From Wolinella sp052173415 (GTDB taxonomy: Bacteria > Campylobacterota > Campylobacteria > Campylobacterales > Helicobacteraceae), in contig JBQMYQ010000054.1 in the NCBI GenBank assembly GCA_052173415.1, forward strand, positions 1 through 7,475: a stretch of DNA of 7,475 nt. Direction: 5' to 3'. The translations under genes and the position numbers were made by a program. The notes under the pieces were generated by a model. The model worked only from the letters and a program-made list of their open reading frames with translations. It had not been told where the DNA came from and did no database searches. Shown piece after piece: positions 1-5,495 of this stretch; position 1 is the stretch's first letter; each line of letters opens with the position of its first letter.

Positions 1-49
1 TCTCCTCATTTATATAATTAAAAATATTAATTTTTATCCATTTCTCAGC

Positions 50-59
50 GGGGGGGGGG
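50..59. repeat. Homopolymeric tract of 10 G upstream of the hcp-like gene
   Basis: Ten consecutive G occur in an AT-rich intergenic stretch, 36 bases before the ATG at 96. In Helicobacter and Campylobacter such tracts change length by slipped-strand mispairing and switch genes on or off. Here the tract is not in the visible frame, so it could act by changing promoter spacing, mRNA structure, or the end of an upstream gene outside the window. The tract is directly visible; its role is inferred. Confidence 0.8.
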
Positions 60-84
60 CAACATTTCGATTTAGTTTTATTCA

Positions 85-90
85 AAGGAG
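85..90 (+). promoter_or_regulatory. Ribosome binding site of the hcp-like gene
   Basis: AAGGAG lies five bases before the ATG at 96 and fixes that start. No convincing -10 hexamer is visible between the G-tract and this site. Confidence 0.7.
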
Positions 91-95
91 AAAGC

Positions 96-464
96 ATGAG
101 GAAAGTGATTTTAGGCTTGGTGGTGCTCGTGAGCTTGGTGTGTGCCGAGGAGCTGACGCAAGAGGAGATTAAAGAGCTTGATAAGAAGTGCCAAAATGGA
201 GATAACAAGGTTTGCTACAACGTGGGTCGTGACTATATATTTGGCGAAAATGGTCTTAGTAAAGATTATCAAAAGGCAAAATTCTACTTTGAGAAAGGGT
301 GCAGCGCGGCGCAGTCCAAAGCCTCTGGAGTGCTATCAAACTTCTTGCTCAAATGGAGAGCGGATGAAGGCTCTTTAGCTGCTTGCGCCGATCTTGGAGC
401 GATGTATTATGATGATAGGTATGGTGTCAATCCTTTCCCAACTCCCAAAAGCTCCCCAGTTTAG
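96..464 (+). pseudogene. Hcp-like Sel1-repeat secreted protein, truncated by element insertion
   Basis: The 122-residue product starts with a signal peptide: basic MRK, a hydrophobic core to about residue 15, and a probable signal peptidase I site VCA|EE. Next comes a Sel1-like repeat with the paired cysteines of the Helicobacter cysteine-rich proteins (C32 and C40, helical pattern YNVG..Y..G, then YQKAKFYFEKGC with C69). A second repeat starts at AACADLGAMYYDD, with C97, and should run on as YGVNQDY-type sequence. Instead similarity stops at YGVN (base 431), and the last ten residues are read antisense through the end of the integrase gene. Full Hcp proteins carry several repeats, so this is a 5' fragment. 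Hcp-like proteins act in the periplasm or outside the cell, and some bind penicillin-like compounds. The remainder of the gene would be expected beyond the right end of the element, outside this window. Confidence 0.8.
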
Positions 465-1526
465 GGCTTTGTGTTTGCACTGTTCCACTTTTGCAAACGG
501 GTCCATGCTCCGCGCAATCTTCAGCTCCTCGCCTTTGATGTATTTCGCATAAACTCTTAGCGTCATGGTTGCATCTGCATGTCCGAGCATGCGAGAGACC
601 TCTAAAACGCCCACCTTGCCACCCAGCAGCATATGAGTAGCGAAGCTATGACGCGTCTGATAGAGCTGCCGATACTTGATTCCTAGTAGCTCTAAAAACA
701 TCTGCCACTGCCTAGGGCTTAGGAAGTCCGAGCGAGAGTAAAAACTCCCGCCGTCTCGCTTAGGGAAAATCCATTCGCTTTCGCGCTCAATACTAAGCAG
801 AAACTCTCGCAAGGGCGCAAAAAGCGGGATTAATCGCACGCCGCTTTTAGTCTTTGGCGTGCCGATTCTTCCCTCTCTAATCGCCCTCTCTATCGAGATT
901 ACGCCTCTTGTGAAATCTATATCGCTCCATTTTAGCGCGATGATTTCACCCGTGCGCGCGCCCGTGTAGAAAGCGACCATCAAATATCGCTTTAAAATCC
1001 CACTCGAGTGCGCCAAAAGCTTGTCCACCTCCTCTTTTGAGAAAGGCTCGACCCTCTCTCTTTCTGAGCGAGGAATCTTGAGCCCCTCCATCGGATTGCG
1101 CTCGATGAGCTCATCATCTAAGGCAAGCTCGAATGCCATTCTAAGCGGAGCTAGGAGACTCATTATCGAGGAGTATTTGAGCTTAAGGCTTGCCACCCAC
1201 TCTCTGAGCTCGACCTTTTTGATTGAGCCGATGTCCCGCTCGCCAAAGAGCTCACGCACGCGCCTAGAATGCCTTAGGAATTCCCGATAAGACTTGCTCC
1301 CCTCACGCTCCTTTTCTAGGAGGTCAATATAGCTATTCACGCTCCTAGATTCCCTAAACTCGCCAAGCAATATGCGCCTTTGCAAGTCGGGAATCACCTC
1401 CTTTTGCAAAAAAGCTCGATTCGCCACCGTATCGGCTAATCCGCTACTTCGCTTTACCTCACGTCCCGAGATAAAAAAGCGCAAGTAGAGTTTTCCGCTA
1501 CGATTTGCTATACTTACTTTCTGCAT
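375..1526 (-). CDS. Tyrosine recombinase / phage integrase 1
   Basis: The 383-residue product is a site-specific recombinase that would integrate and excise the element. An N-terminal arm-binding-like domain (about 1-60) and a SAM-like core-binding domain (about 65-145) precede the catalytic domain (about 160-335). Catalytic residues are visible: R191 in GARTGE, K225 in TPKTKSG, R292 in YQTRHSFAT, H316 in LGH and the nucleophile Y326 in VYAKY. The usual first His of the HxxR box is Tyr289, as in many YQTRH-type integrases. The ATG at 1526 is supported by AAGGAAGGG upstream. The frame does not stop at the element edge: residues 366-383 are encoded by the antisense of the host hcp-like gene, so the C-terminus would differ in the excised circle or at another site. 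About 30-35% of positions look shared with integrase 2, so the two are homologous but well diverged. No excisionase gene adjoins this copy. Confidence 0.93.
   Translation of the reverse strand: MQKVSIANRSGKLYLRFFISGREVKRSSGLADTVANRAFLQKEVIPDLQRRILLGEFRESRSVNSYIDLLEKEREGSKSYREFLRHSRRVRELFGERDIGSIKKVELREWVASLKLKYSSIMSLLAPLRMAFELALDDELIERNPMEGLKIPRSERERVEPFSKEEVDKLLAHSSGILKRYLMVAFYTGARTGEIIALKWSDIDFTRGVISIERAIREGRIGTPKTKSGVRLIPLFAPLREFLLSIERESEWIFPKRDGGSFYSRSDFLSPRQWQMFLELLGIKYRQLYQTRHSFATHMLLGGKVGVLEVSRMLGHADATMTLRVYAKYIKGEELKIARSMDPFAKVEQCKHKALNWGAFGSWERIDTIPIIIIHRSKIGASS
424..440. other. Probable host/element junction (left attachment site)
   Basis: Sel1-repeat coding similarity runs up to the Asn codon at 429-431 and then gives way to sequence that fits only the opposite-strand integrase. 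The integration crossover should therefore lie in or just before this stretch. The exact core cannot be set because the other end of the element is outside the window, and no second copy of the core is visible inside it. Confidence 0.5.
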
Positions 1527-1577
1527 TTGTTTTTCCCTTCCTTTTGGAGGGGGGATTTCTATTCTACATGCGTAAGC

Positions 1578-1595
1578 GCAAAAGCCACCTTAAAA
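1578..1595. repeat. 18-bp direct repeat, copy R1
   Basis: GCAAAAGCCACCTTAAAA is identical to copy R2, 76 bases to the right, and differs by two bases from R3 inside the 3' end of xis. All three are followed by a pyrimidine-rich CTC/CTTTTT stretch. It lies 52 bases upstream of the int1 start. Possible roles are a recombinase or Xis arm-binding site, or debris from repeated recombination. Confidence 0.75.
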
Positions 1596-1653
1596 TCATG
1601 CCGCCTCTCTTTTTCTGCTCTGCATGAATATTCGACAAATCATCTATATCCAT

Positions 1654-1671
1654 GCAAAAGCCACCTTAAAA
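1654..1671. repeat. 18-bp direct repeat, copy R2
   Basis: This is a perfect copy of R1. Its flank CAAGCTC followed by CTTTTT also matches R3. Read on the minus strand, the region would encode ELVLRWLL, close to the Xis C-terminus ELVLRRIL, so it may be a displaced copy of the xis tail. Confidence 0.75.
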
Positions 1672-1705
1672 CAAGCTCCCTCTTTTTCGTGACTATTCTT
1701 GCTTG

Positions 1706-1804
1706 TCACTCTGCCTTGTGTTCTCGCTTTTTAAAGCGCGTTAGGAAGATGGATACGCACAAGATTGCCACACTCACGAACGCTAAAAAGACATTCCCTT
1801 CCAT
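1706..1804 (-). CDS. Membrane micro-protein, 32 residues
   Basis: The product begins MEGNVFLAF, has one transmembrane segment (about residues 5-22) and ends in a charged tail, RFKKREHKAE. The ATG at 1804 follows an AAGGAG that overlaps the end of the preceding micro-ORF, with only three bases between the genes, so the two are probably translated together. It resembles the 33-residue protein at 6809-6910 in length, topology and a few positions (M-GN-LAF, basic end). An acidic or neutral N-terminus, one membrane span and a basic C-terminus are typical of small filamentous-phage virion proteins, but small holins or regulatory membrane peptides look alike. No function is assigned. Confidence 0.65.
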   Translation of the reverse strand: MEGNVFLAFVSVAILCVSIFLTRFKKREHKAE

Positions 1805-1807
1805 GTT

Positions 1808-1963
1808 TCACTCCTTAAATTTATTCAGAAAATACATCGAAAGCACCATGCTAAAGACGATAATAAAATTCGCCATATTATAGCCTCCTTGCATGATTCC
1901 ATAGCTACCATTCACAAAAAGTCCTAAGGAGACCTGTCGCAATGTCTCGACCAAAGCTCCCAC
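1808..1963 (-). CDS. Membrane micro-protein, 51 residues, LGLFVNG family
   Basis: A GTG start at 1963 lies six bases after a strong AGGAGG. The product has an amphipathic N-terminus, the motif LGLFVNGSY (about residues 13-21), a GG turn at 26-27, a hydrophobic segment (about 30-46) and the end NKFKE. It shares LGLFVNG[ST]Y and the layout after it with the 58-residue protein at 7015-7191, so the two are paralogues. Conservation across two diverged copies, a strong ribosome binding site and tight coupling to the next micro-ORF indicate a real gene. It starts 37 bases after the xis stop. Function is unknown; a membrane-embedded virion or assembly component is one possibility. Confidence 0.72.
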   Translation of the reverse strand: MGALVETLRQVSLGLFVNGSYGIMQGGYNMANFIIVFSMVLSMYFLNKFKE

Positions 1964-2000
1964 TTTGCACCTCCTAGTCTTGATATATGCACGCCGTTTA

Positions 2001-2231
2001 TTATCCTGAGTTGTAAGGGCGCAAAATCCGCCTTAAAACAAGCTCTTTTTGAGAAAAACCCTCGCCCTCTAAAATGCTGTTCAGTCGCTCGCGCACGAAG
2101 TATAAAACCCGTCCGCGTTTGTAGAAATGATAGTTTTCTACCGCCATGCCTCGCTTGCGCCATGACTTCATCGTATTTGCGGTGATTCCCAGCACCTTTG
2201 CTGCGCCTCTATAGCCTTTCACATACCTCAT
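2001..2231 (-). CDS. Excisionase-like small DNA-binding protein
   Basis: The 76-residue product has a MerR/HTH_17-like helix-turn-helix: GAAKVLGITANTMKSWRKRG (about residues 9-28), followed by a short wing-like HFYKRGRVLYFV. This is the build of recombination directionality factors and of small phage regulators. Its ATG overlaps the int2 stop in ATGA, so it is translated with int2. Position directly after an integrase supports an excisionase role by inference. A lysogeny regulator is the alternative. Confidence 0.75.
   Translation of the reverse strand: MRYVKGYRGAAKVLGITANTMKSWRKRGMAVENYHFYKRGRVLYFVRERLNSILEGEGFSQKELVLRRILRPYNSG
2021..2038. repeat. 18-bp direct repeat, copy R3 (in the 3' end of xis)
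   Basis: GCAAAATCCGCCTTAAAA differs from R1 and R2 at two positions and shares the flank CAAGCTC with R2. It overlaps codons for the Xis C-terminus (LVLRRILR on the minus strand). Coding sequence here and non-coding copies to the left suggest duplication of the xis tail or a recombinase binding site embedded in the gene. Confidence 0.65.
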
Positions 2232-3253
2232 AGCGCGACCTCGGTAAGGAAAGTCGCTTTGAGTGCTTGCGTAGCTTTTGCATAGCGTTCAAAGGTTACT
2301 TTCGGGCTTCCGTGTCCCATCACTTGAGAGAGCGCGAGCAGATTCTCGCCCTGCTCAATCATAAGCGTCGCAAAGCTATGCCTCGTCTGATAAAAGACGC
2401 GTTCACGCAGTCCCGCCCGCTTGAGTGCCTCCTTCCATGCCTTTGCAAAGGCTTTACTCTCATTAAGCCGATTCCCGCTTTTGCTTGTAAAAACCCACTC
2501 TGCGCACGCTTTAGCCTTCAGCTCCAAAAGAGCCTCCTTAGCCGGGCGAAAAAGTGGAATAGTGCGCTTTGAATGCTCGGTCTTTGGATTCCCAAGCTCG
2601 CCGTGTCTAATCGCTCTTTGCACGCGTATTTCCTCTTTTTCAAAGTCAATATCACTCCAGCTAAGCGCGATAAGCTCGCCCGGTCTAAGTCCCGTAAAAA
2701 ATGCCACTTTCAGCACGTTTTTAAACGCCTCATCGCATACGCCAAGAAGCGTCTTGATTTCACTTAAGCACAGCGGAGCAATCTCATTTTTTTGCCCTTT
2801 TGGCTTTGAAATTCCCGCGAAAGGATTACGCGCGATGAGCTCCAAGGCAACGGCTTCGTTTAGGATTCCTGCAAAAACAGCGCGAATATTATTAATCCGC
2901 TTCGCACTCAATCCCAGTAATCCGAGCTTACTCTGCCACTCTTTAAGCATAAGAGGCGTTATAGCCTTAAGCTCCAAAGCACCAAATAGGGGCAAAATAT
3001 GCCTCGCTAAATCCTGCCTATACGCCTTAAGCGTCAAGGGCTTAAGCGTCCTTGTTTTTAGCCAAAATTCCGCCATCTCTCTAAAGCGCGAAACCCCCTT
3101 AAAGCTTCTCTTCTCTCTTAAGAGTTCCGCCTCATGCGCTTTTACATAGGCGAGATTCTCGGCATTCACTCTAAGCCCCGTGCTCTTTCGCACCCGCGCC
3201 CCCTCACTCATCGCGCTAATCCATAGCGTCCTACCTCGCACATAGACACTCAT
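2228..3253 (-). CDS. Tyrosine recombinase / phage integrase 2
   Basis: The 341-residue product has the full integrase layout: N-terminal domain (1-55), SAM-like core-binding domain (about 56-145) and catalytic domain (about 160-335). The catalytic set is complete: R190 in GLRPGE, K224 in NPKTEHSKR, R291 in YQTRHSFAT, H314 in MGH and the nucleophile Y324 in RYAK. As in integrase 1, Tyr288 stands where the HxxR His usually is. Length is normal for the family, and the protein stops soon after the tyrosine helix, unlike integrase 1. The start at 3253 overlaps the stop of the 129-residue gene (ATGA), and its own stop overlaps the xis start. Having its own excisionase and a normal C-terminus, this may be the working recombinase of the element. 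Confidence 0.94.
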   Translation of the reverse strand: MSVYVRGRTLWISAMSEGARVRKSTGLRVNAENLAYVKAHEAELLREKRSFKGVSRFREMAEFWLKTRTLKPLTLKAYRQDLARHILPLFGALELKAITPLMLKEWQSKLGLLGLSAKRINNIRAVFAGILNEAVALELIARNPFAGISKPKGQKNEIAPLCLSEIKTLLGVCDEAFKNVLKVAFFTGLRPGELIALSWSDIDFEKEEIRVQRAIRHGELGNPKTEHSKRTIPLFRPAKEALLELKAKACAEWVFTSKSGNRLNESKAFAKAWKEALKRAGLRERVFYQTRHSFATLMIEQGENLLALSQVMGHGSPKVTFERYAKATQALKATFLTEVAL

Positions 3254-3639
3254 AGCACGCCCCTTTCCAGCTCTTTGTAGATTCTTGAAGCAATCTGCGC
3301 TTTAAACCCCTCGCCGATTCCTAGAAACTCGATATCGCTTAGCTCCTCATCGCTAAAGTAGGGAATCTTCTCGCCTCTTAGATAGGCATTAAAGAGCACT
3401 CCCGCCCGTGCCTGCGCACTATTTTGCAGCCAAGTGGAAATGTAGGTGTAAATCAGTCGCACATTGAGCTGTCCATTCCTTGAGGGATTGAGTTCGAATT
3501 TATCGGCAATCAATGCCTCGTAAAAGCTCTCAAGCTCGCCTTTAGGGATAGTCAAAAGCCATCTAGCGACCATCTTTTGGTCGCGTTTGGTGAATTTCCC
3601 GTGTTCTTGCATTTCTGTTGTGAATTCATCAATTGTCAT
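3250..3639 (-). CDS. Unknown 129-residue protein, first gene of the int2-xis operon
   Basis: The ATG at 3639 follows AAAGG and gives a soluble, mostly helical protein: a charged N-terminal part (KFTKRDQKMVARWL), then GELESFYEALIADKFELNP and RLIYTYISTWLQN, and an acidic C-terminal stretch (SDEELSDIEF). A GTG 13 codons upstream is possible but has no better ribosome site. There are no membrane segments and no motif that I recognise. The ATGA overlap with int2 means the recombinase is made together with it, so a role in recombination, copy control or replication is possible, but this is inference from position only. Confidence 0.75.
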   Translation of the reverse strand: MTIDEFTTEMQEHGKFTKRDQKMVARWLLTIPKGELESFYEALIADKFELNPSRNGQLNVRLIYTYISTWLQNSAQARAGVLFNAYLRGEKIPYFSDEELSDIEFLGIGEGFKAQIASRIYKELERGVL

Positions 3640-3744
3640 GTAAATGCCTTTATTTTTGATTTTAATCCGCCTACCCACATGAGGGATAGGGTTAGAGGTA
3701 GTTTGTCGATTTTTGATAGGTTTCTGTGCTTTTAAAGGGGTATT

Positions 3745-4638
3745 TTAAACCCTAGCAAATCGTAATCTTCCAAAGTCCAAGTAAGGAATCCGTTCTACTC
3801 TTCTCCCAAAAGCATAAAACTCTGTTTTACAATCCACCGCTAAAAGCTCTGCAAGTCCTGCTAAGCCGTAGTTTTTCTTTACCTCTTCTTTGATTTTTTC
3901 ATGAATCTCATGCTCTTTGAGGCTTGCAAACTCATCGGGAATCCCCCTGTTTTTCGGTTCATAGACATCTTGCCAGCCACTTCGGATAGTCGCTTCCAGT
4001 GCTTCGTTGATGTTGATTCCTTTAGCCTCTAAAGCAAGGAGACGATGAATCATTCGACTCTTGCCTACACTCTTAAGTGGCTTCTTAATCTCGGCTCTAT
4101 AAGTGATGAAATCTCTCCAAAGCTCGTGATTTAGGCTTTTAGGGAGGGCTAAAGTCTCAAGCGGGGATTTTTCTTTGTTTTTCTCTTTTTTTATTTTTTC
4201 TCTTTTATTTTCTTTTTCAAGTGATTCTGTATGGTAATTAGAGTCTATTTTGTAAGTAGAGTCTTTAAAAGAACTAAGAGAAGATTCTATATTAGAATCT
4301 AATTCTAATTCATTAATATTAATAGGTGTGCCATTTTTGTCAGACGAATTTGTCTCTCGCTTTTGCGTATCCGTATGCATTTTTTGACACTCGGTATATT
4401 CTTTTTGGCAGACGGATAGCGTGATGACTCTCCCGCTTCTGTTTTCTCTGCTTTTGTAGCTAATTGCAACATATTGGGCACTTTCAAGCTCGCCCAAATA
4501 CCTTACAATCGACCTCTCTCCGCAATTTATACCCTCGCACAGCTCTCTATTGTTGAAATTTTGAGGATATTGCAACAAAAACAGATACAACACTTTCGCC
4601 CCATCACTCAGTCGCGAATCGCTAAAAAACTCTTTCAT
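3745..4638 (-). CDS. Replication initiator / helicase-loader-type protein
   Basis: The ATG at 4638 with AAAGGAGG seven bases upstream is preferred to an ATG 20 codons earlier that lacks a site, giving 297 residues. A winged-helix domain occupies about 5-75 (LSDGAKVLYLFLLQYP, RELCEGINCGERSIVRYLGELE). A low-complexity linker, rich in S/N and then K/E, spans about 80-158. A C-terminal domain (about 168-230) has the pattern W..FI.YR.E.KKPL, then GININEALEATIRSGWQDVYEPK, which is typical of phage and plasmid replication proteins that recruit the host helicase. No HUH or nickase Tyr motif is seen, so rolling-circle initiation by this protein is unlikely. It has its own strong promoter (4846-4874) and a leader of about 200 nt. 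A 66-base gap separates its stop from the next GTG/ATG region. Confidence 0.75.
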   Translation of the reverse strand: MKEFFSDSRLSDGAKVLYLFLLQYPQNFNNRELCEGINCGERSIVRYLGELESAQYVAISYKSRENRSGRVITLSVCQKEYTECQKMHTDTQKRETNSSDKNGTPININELELDSNIESSLSSFKDSTYKIDSNYHTESLEKENKREKIKKEKNKEKSPLETLALPKSLNHELWRDFITYRAEIKKPLKSVGKSRMIHRLLALEAKGININEALEATIRSGWQDVYEPKNRGIPDEFASLKEHEIHEKIKEEVKKNYGLAGLAELLAVDCKTEFYAFGRRVERIPYLDFGRLRFARV

Positions 4639-4657
4639 GATTAGCCTCCTTTGTTTG

Positions 4658-4704
4658 TTTAAACCGCTCCAAAAGCCCACGCAATGAGCTTTACACAACG
4701 GTTA
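4658..4704 (-). repeat. Leader repeat, copy A (before the replication gene)
   Basis: On the plus strand it begins TTTAAACCGCTCC and contains AAAGCCCAC, TGAGCT and GGTTA. It matches copy B at 5703-5750 over 47-48 bases with one gap and roughly three quarters identity. It ends 20 bases before the replication gene start. Confidence 0.7.
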
Positions 4705-4810
4705 TTAGGTTATCCCGCCCGTTCAATACTTCACGCCATCTATCTCTAGCTTGAGTCGGGAGATTTAAAAACGGCTTGGAAGTCTCGCCGCTTGCAAAGT
4801 GAAAGAACAC

Positions 4811-4841
4811 TAATAAAAATAACTTCACGCTATTTTTATTA
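4811..4841. promoter_or_regulatory. 11-bp inverted repeat at the rep promoter
   Basis: TAATAAAAATA and TATTTTTATTA flank a 9-base spacer. They sit just downstream of the -10 hexamer, at and after the expected transcript start. The palindrome ATTACGTAAT (4838-4847) overlaps the -10 box. It could be an operator or a 5' mRNA hairpin. Confidence 0.6.
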
Positions 4842-4845
4842 CGTA

Positions 4846-4874
4846 ATAGTATAGCATTAAGAATCTTTTGTCAA
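4846..4874 (-). promoter_or_regulatory. Sigma70-type promoter of the replication gene
   Basis: On the minus strand a perfect -35 TTGACA (4869-4874) is followed by a 17-base spacer and -10 TACTAT (4846-4851). The expected start is near 4839, about 200 bases before the rep ATG. Confidence 0.75.
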
Positions 4875-4917
4875 TAGCTTTAGATTATTTTTTGATTTTC
4901 TATTGATAGCGTAGTGT

Positions 4918-5163
4918 TTATTTTGAGAGCTTTTTTAAAACCGCAGTAAAGGTTTCTATGTCCTTTTGCTTTTTCTCAAGCTCATTAATCTTTAGTAGCA
5001 TTTCAAGCGAGCGTTTTATCTGCTCTACTATTTCATCGTTGTCTGCAGTTGCCAACCGCCCGATGTGCTCTTTGCTAACCCCAATCCTCTTACCTAGTTC
5101 CTTATAGGTGATTCCCAGCTCTTTGCACGTCTTTTTTACGATATTTTCATCACTCTTTACCAT
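4918..5163 (-). CDS. XRE-like small regulator
   Basis: The 81-residue product carries a helix-turn-helix at about residues 12-38 (CKELGITYKELGKRIGVSKEHIGRL) and a charged, heptad-rich helix at about 43-80 that may form a dimerising coiled coil. The start at 5163 follows AAAGGAA. It has its own promoter (5232-5260) framed by an inverted repeat that it may bind itself. It lies directly upstream of the replication promoter, so control of replication or copy number is a reasonable inference. Confidence 0.75.
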   Translation of the reverse strand: MVKSDENIVKKTCKELGITYKELGKRIGVSKEHIGRLATADNDEIVEQIKRSLEMLLKINELEKKQKDIETFTAVLKKLSK

Positions 5164-5202
5164 ATCGATTCCTTTGTTTGTGGAATTTTACCCTCTCTTT
5201 GC

Positions 5203-5246
5203 AATCACTCATCAAACCCCGCAACAACAGGATTTTATGAGTGATT
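5203..5246. promoter_or_regulatory. Paired 10-bp inverted operator half-sites
   Basis: AATCACTCAT (5203-5212) and ATGAGTGATT (5237-5246) are perfect inverted copies about 34 bp apart, centre to centre. One lies in the promoter spacer and the other downstream of the start, so both cannot be in the mRNA. This points to protein binding on DNA rather than an RNA hairpin. Confidence 0.6.
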
Positions 5247-5260
5247 AACAGTTGTGCCAA
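5232..5260 (-). promoter_or_regulatory. Sigma70-type promoter of the XRE-like gene
   Basis: On the minus strand -35 TTGGCA (5255-5260), a 17-base spacer and -10 TAAAAT (5232-5237) precede the gene by about 70 bases. The spacer contains one operator half-site. Confidence 0.65.
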
Positions 5261-5313
5261 ACGCCTACTATCGTTTAGACGCCCACGCTTCAGATTAAAC
5301 CCGGATTTAGAGA

Positions 5314-5341
5314 ACTATATTCCCACGGCTCCGTCTGTCAA
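5314..5341 (-). promoter_or_regulatory. Promoter-like pair, possible small RNA start
   Basis: On the minus strand TTGACA (5336-5341), a 16-base spacer and TATAGT (5314-5319) would start a transcript near 5307. No gene begins shortly downstream except the XRE-like gene, 145 bases away with its own promoter, so a non-coding RNA or a second promoter for that gene are the options. Confidence 0.45.
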
Positions 5342-5367
5342 AGCTTACGCTATCCAGCCAACAAAAG

Positions 5368-5420
5368 CACTCAATAATGCCTCTGTTTCAATTGCTTACT
5401 TATTTGCAAGCAATTGAGTG
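5368..5420 (-). terminator. Overlapping hairpins, terminator or attenuator candidate
   Basis: In the minus-strand RNA an 8-bp outer stem (CACTCAAT with ATTGAGTG, followed by CTTTTGTT) competes with a 9-bp inner stem (CAATTGCTT with AAGCAATTG), because they share the CAAT/ATTG bases. The outer form resembles a terminator for the ribbon-helix-helix transcript. The T-run is imperfect. Confidence 0.45.
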
Positions 5421-5495
5421 TCTAATGATTGCTTTTATTTGCTTAAACGTAAATAAATGATTTCTATACGATAGATAAATGAAAGCAAATAGTTA

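Larger units (their letters stand above)
1527..1705. other. Gene-free stretch between int1 and the micro-ORFs
   Basis: This 179-base stretch holds repeats R1 and R2 and the int1 ribosome binding site (AAGGAAGGG on the minus strand, about 1532-1540). No convincing gene lies in it. A weak minus-strand -10-like TATAGA occurs near 1644-1649 without a good -35. Confidence 0.5.
4639..4917 (-). promoter_or_regulatory. Promoter region and long leader of the replication gene
   Basis: This 279-base stretch holds, in transcription order, the sigma70-like promoter (4846-4874), an 11-bp inverted repeat at the expected transcript start, a stem formed by CCCG-UCAA / UUGA-CGGG elements (about 4722-4762), the repeated ~47-nt element (4658-4704) and the ribosome site. 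It may carry the replication origin or an RNA-level control. No iterons are seen. Confidence 0.5.
5164..5495. other. Gene-free, structured regulatory stretch
   Basis: No convincing gene is present in these 332 bases. The stretch contains the promoter and operator of the XRE-like gene, a second minus-strand promoter-like pair (5314-5341), a possible stem CTAAACG/CGTTTGG (about 5259-5281) and the overlapping hairpins at 5368-5420 after the ribbon-helix-helix gene. A small RNA or an origin of replication could lie here. Confidence 0.5.

Noticed and set aside
288..302. Second intact cysteine pair in the hcp-like fragment
   Set aside because: C69 has no partner at the usual spacing, and the next cysteine is C97. 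The middle repeat is irregular and cannot be called complete.
424..480. tRNA gene end as the integration target
   Set aside because: The reading frame of the Sel1-repeat protein is continuous up to the junction, and no tRNA-like fold is visible here.
1527..1883. Plus-strand frame of 118 codons
   Set aside because: There is no ribosome site, and it runs antisense through the two micro-ORFs and repeats R1 and R2.
1578..2038. CRISPR array
   Set aside because: There are only three repeats of 18 bp, one imperfect and inside a gene, with very unequal spacing (76 and 367 bases). No cas genes are present.
1924..2163. Minus-strand frame of 79 codons overlapping xis
   Set aside because: It overlaps the excisionase-like gene and the 51-residue micro-ORF in another frame. 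Both of those have ribosome sites and recognisable patterns.
2421..3149. Long plus-strand open frame of 242 codons
   Set aside because: It is fully antisense to integrase 2, which has all catalytic motifs. Its product is rich in Ser and Leu, as expected of a shadow frame, and it lacks a ribosome site.
3717..3760. Rho-independent terminator after the replication gene
   Set aside because: The GGG...CCC stem is three pairs long with an AT loop, and no T-run follows. It is too weak to call.
3745..4638. Rolling-circle (HUH) replication protein, as expected for a classic inovirus
   Set aside because: No HUH motif or nickase Tyr pattern is visible. The winged-helix start and the GW..vYEPK C-terminal pattern fit a helicase-loader-type replication protein.
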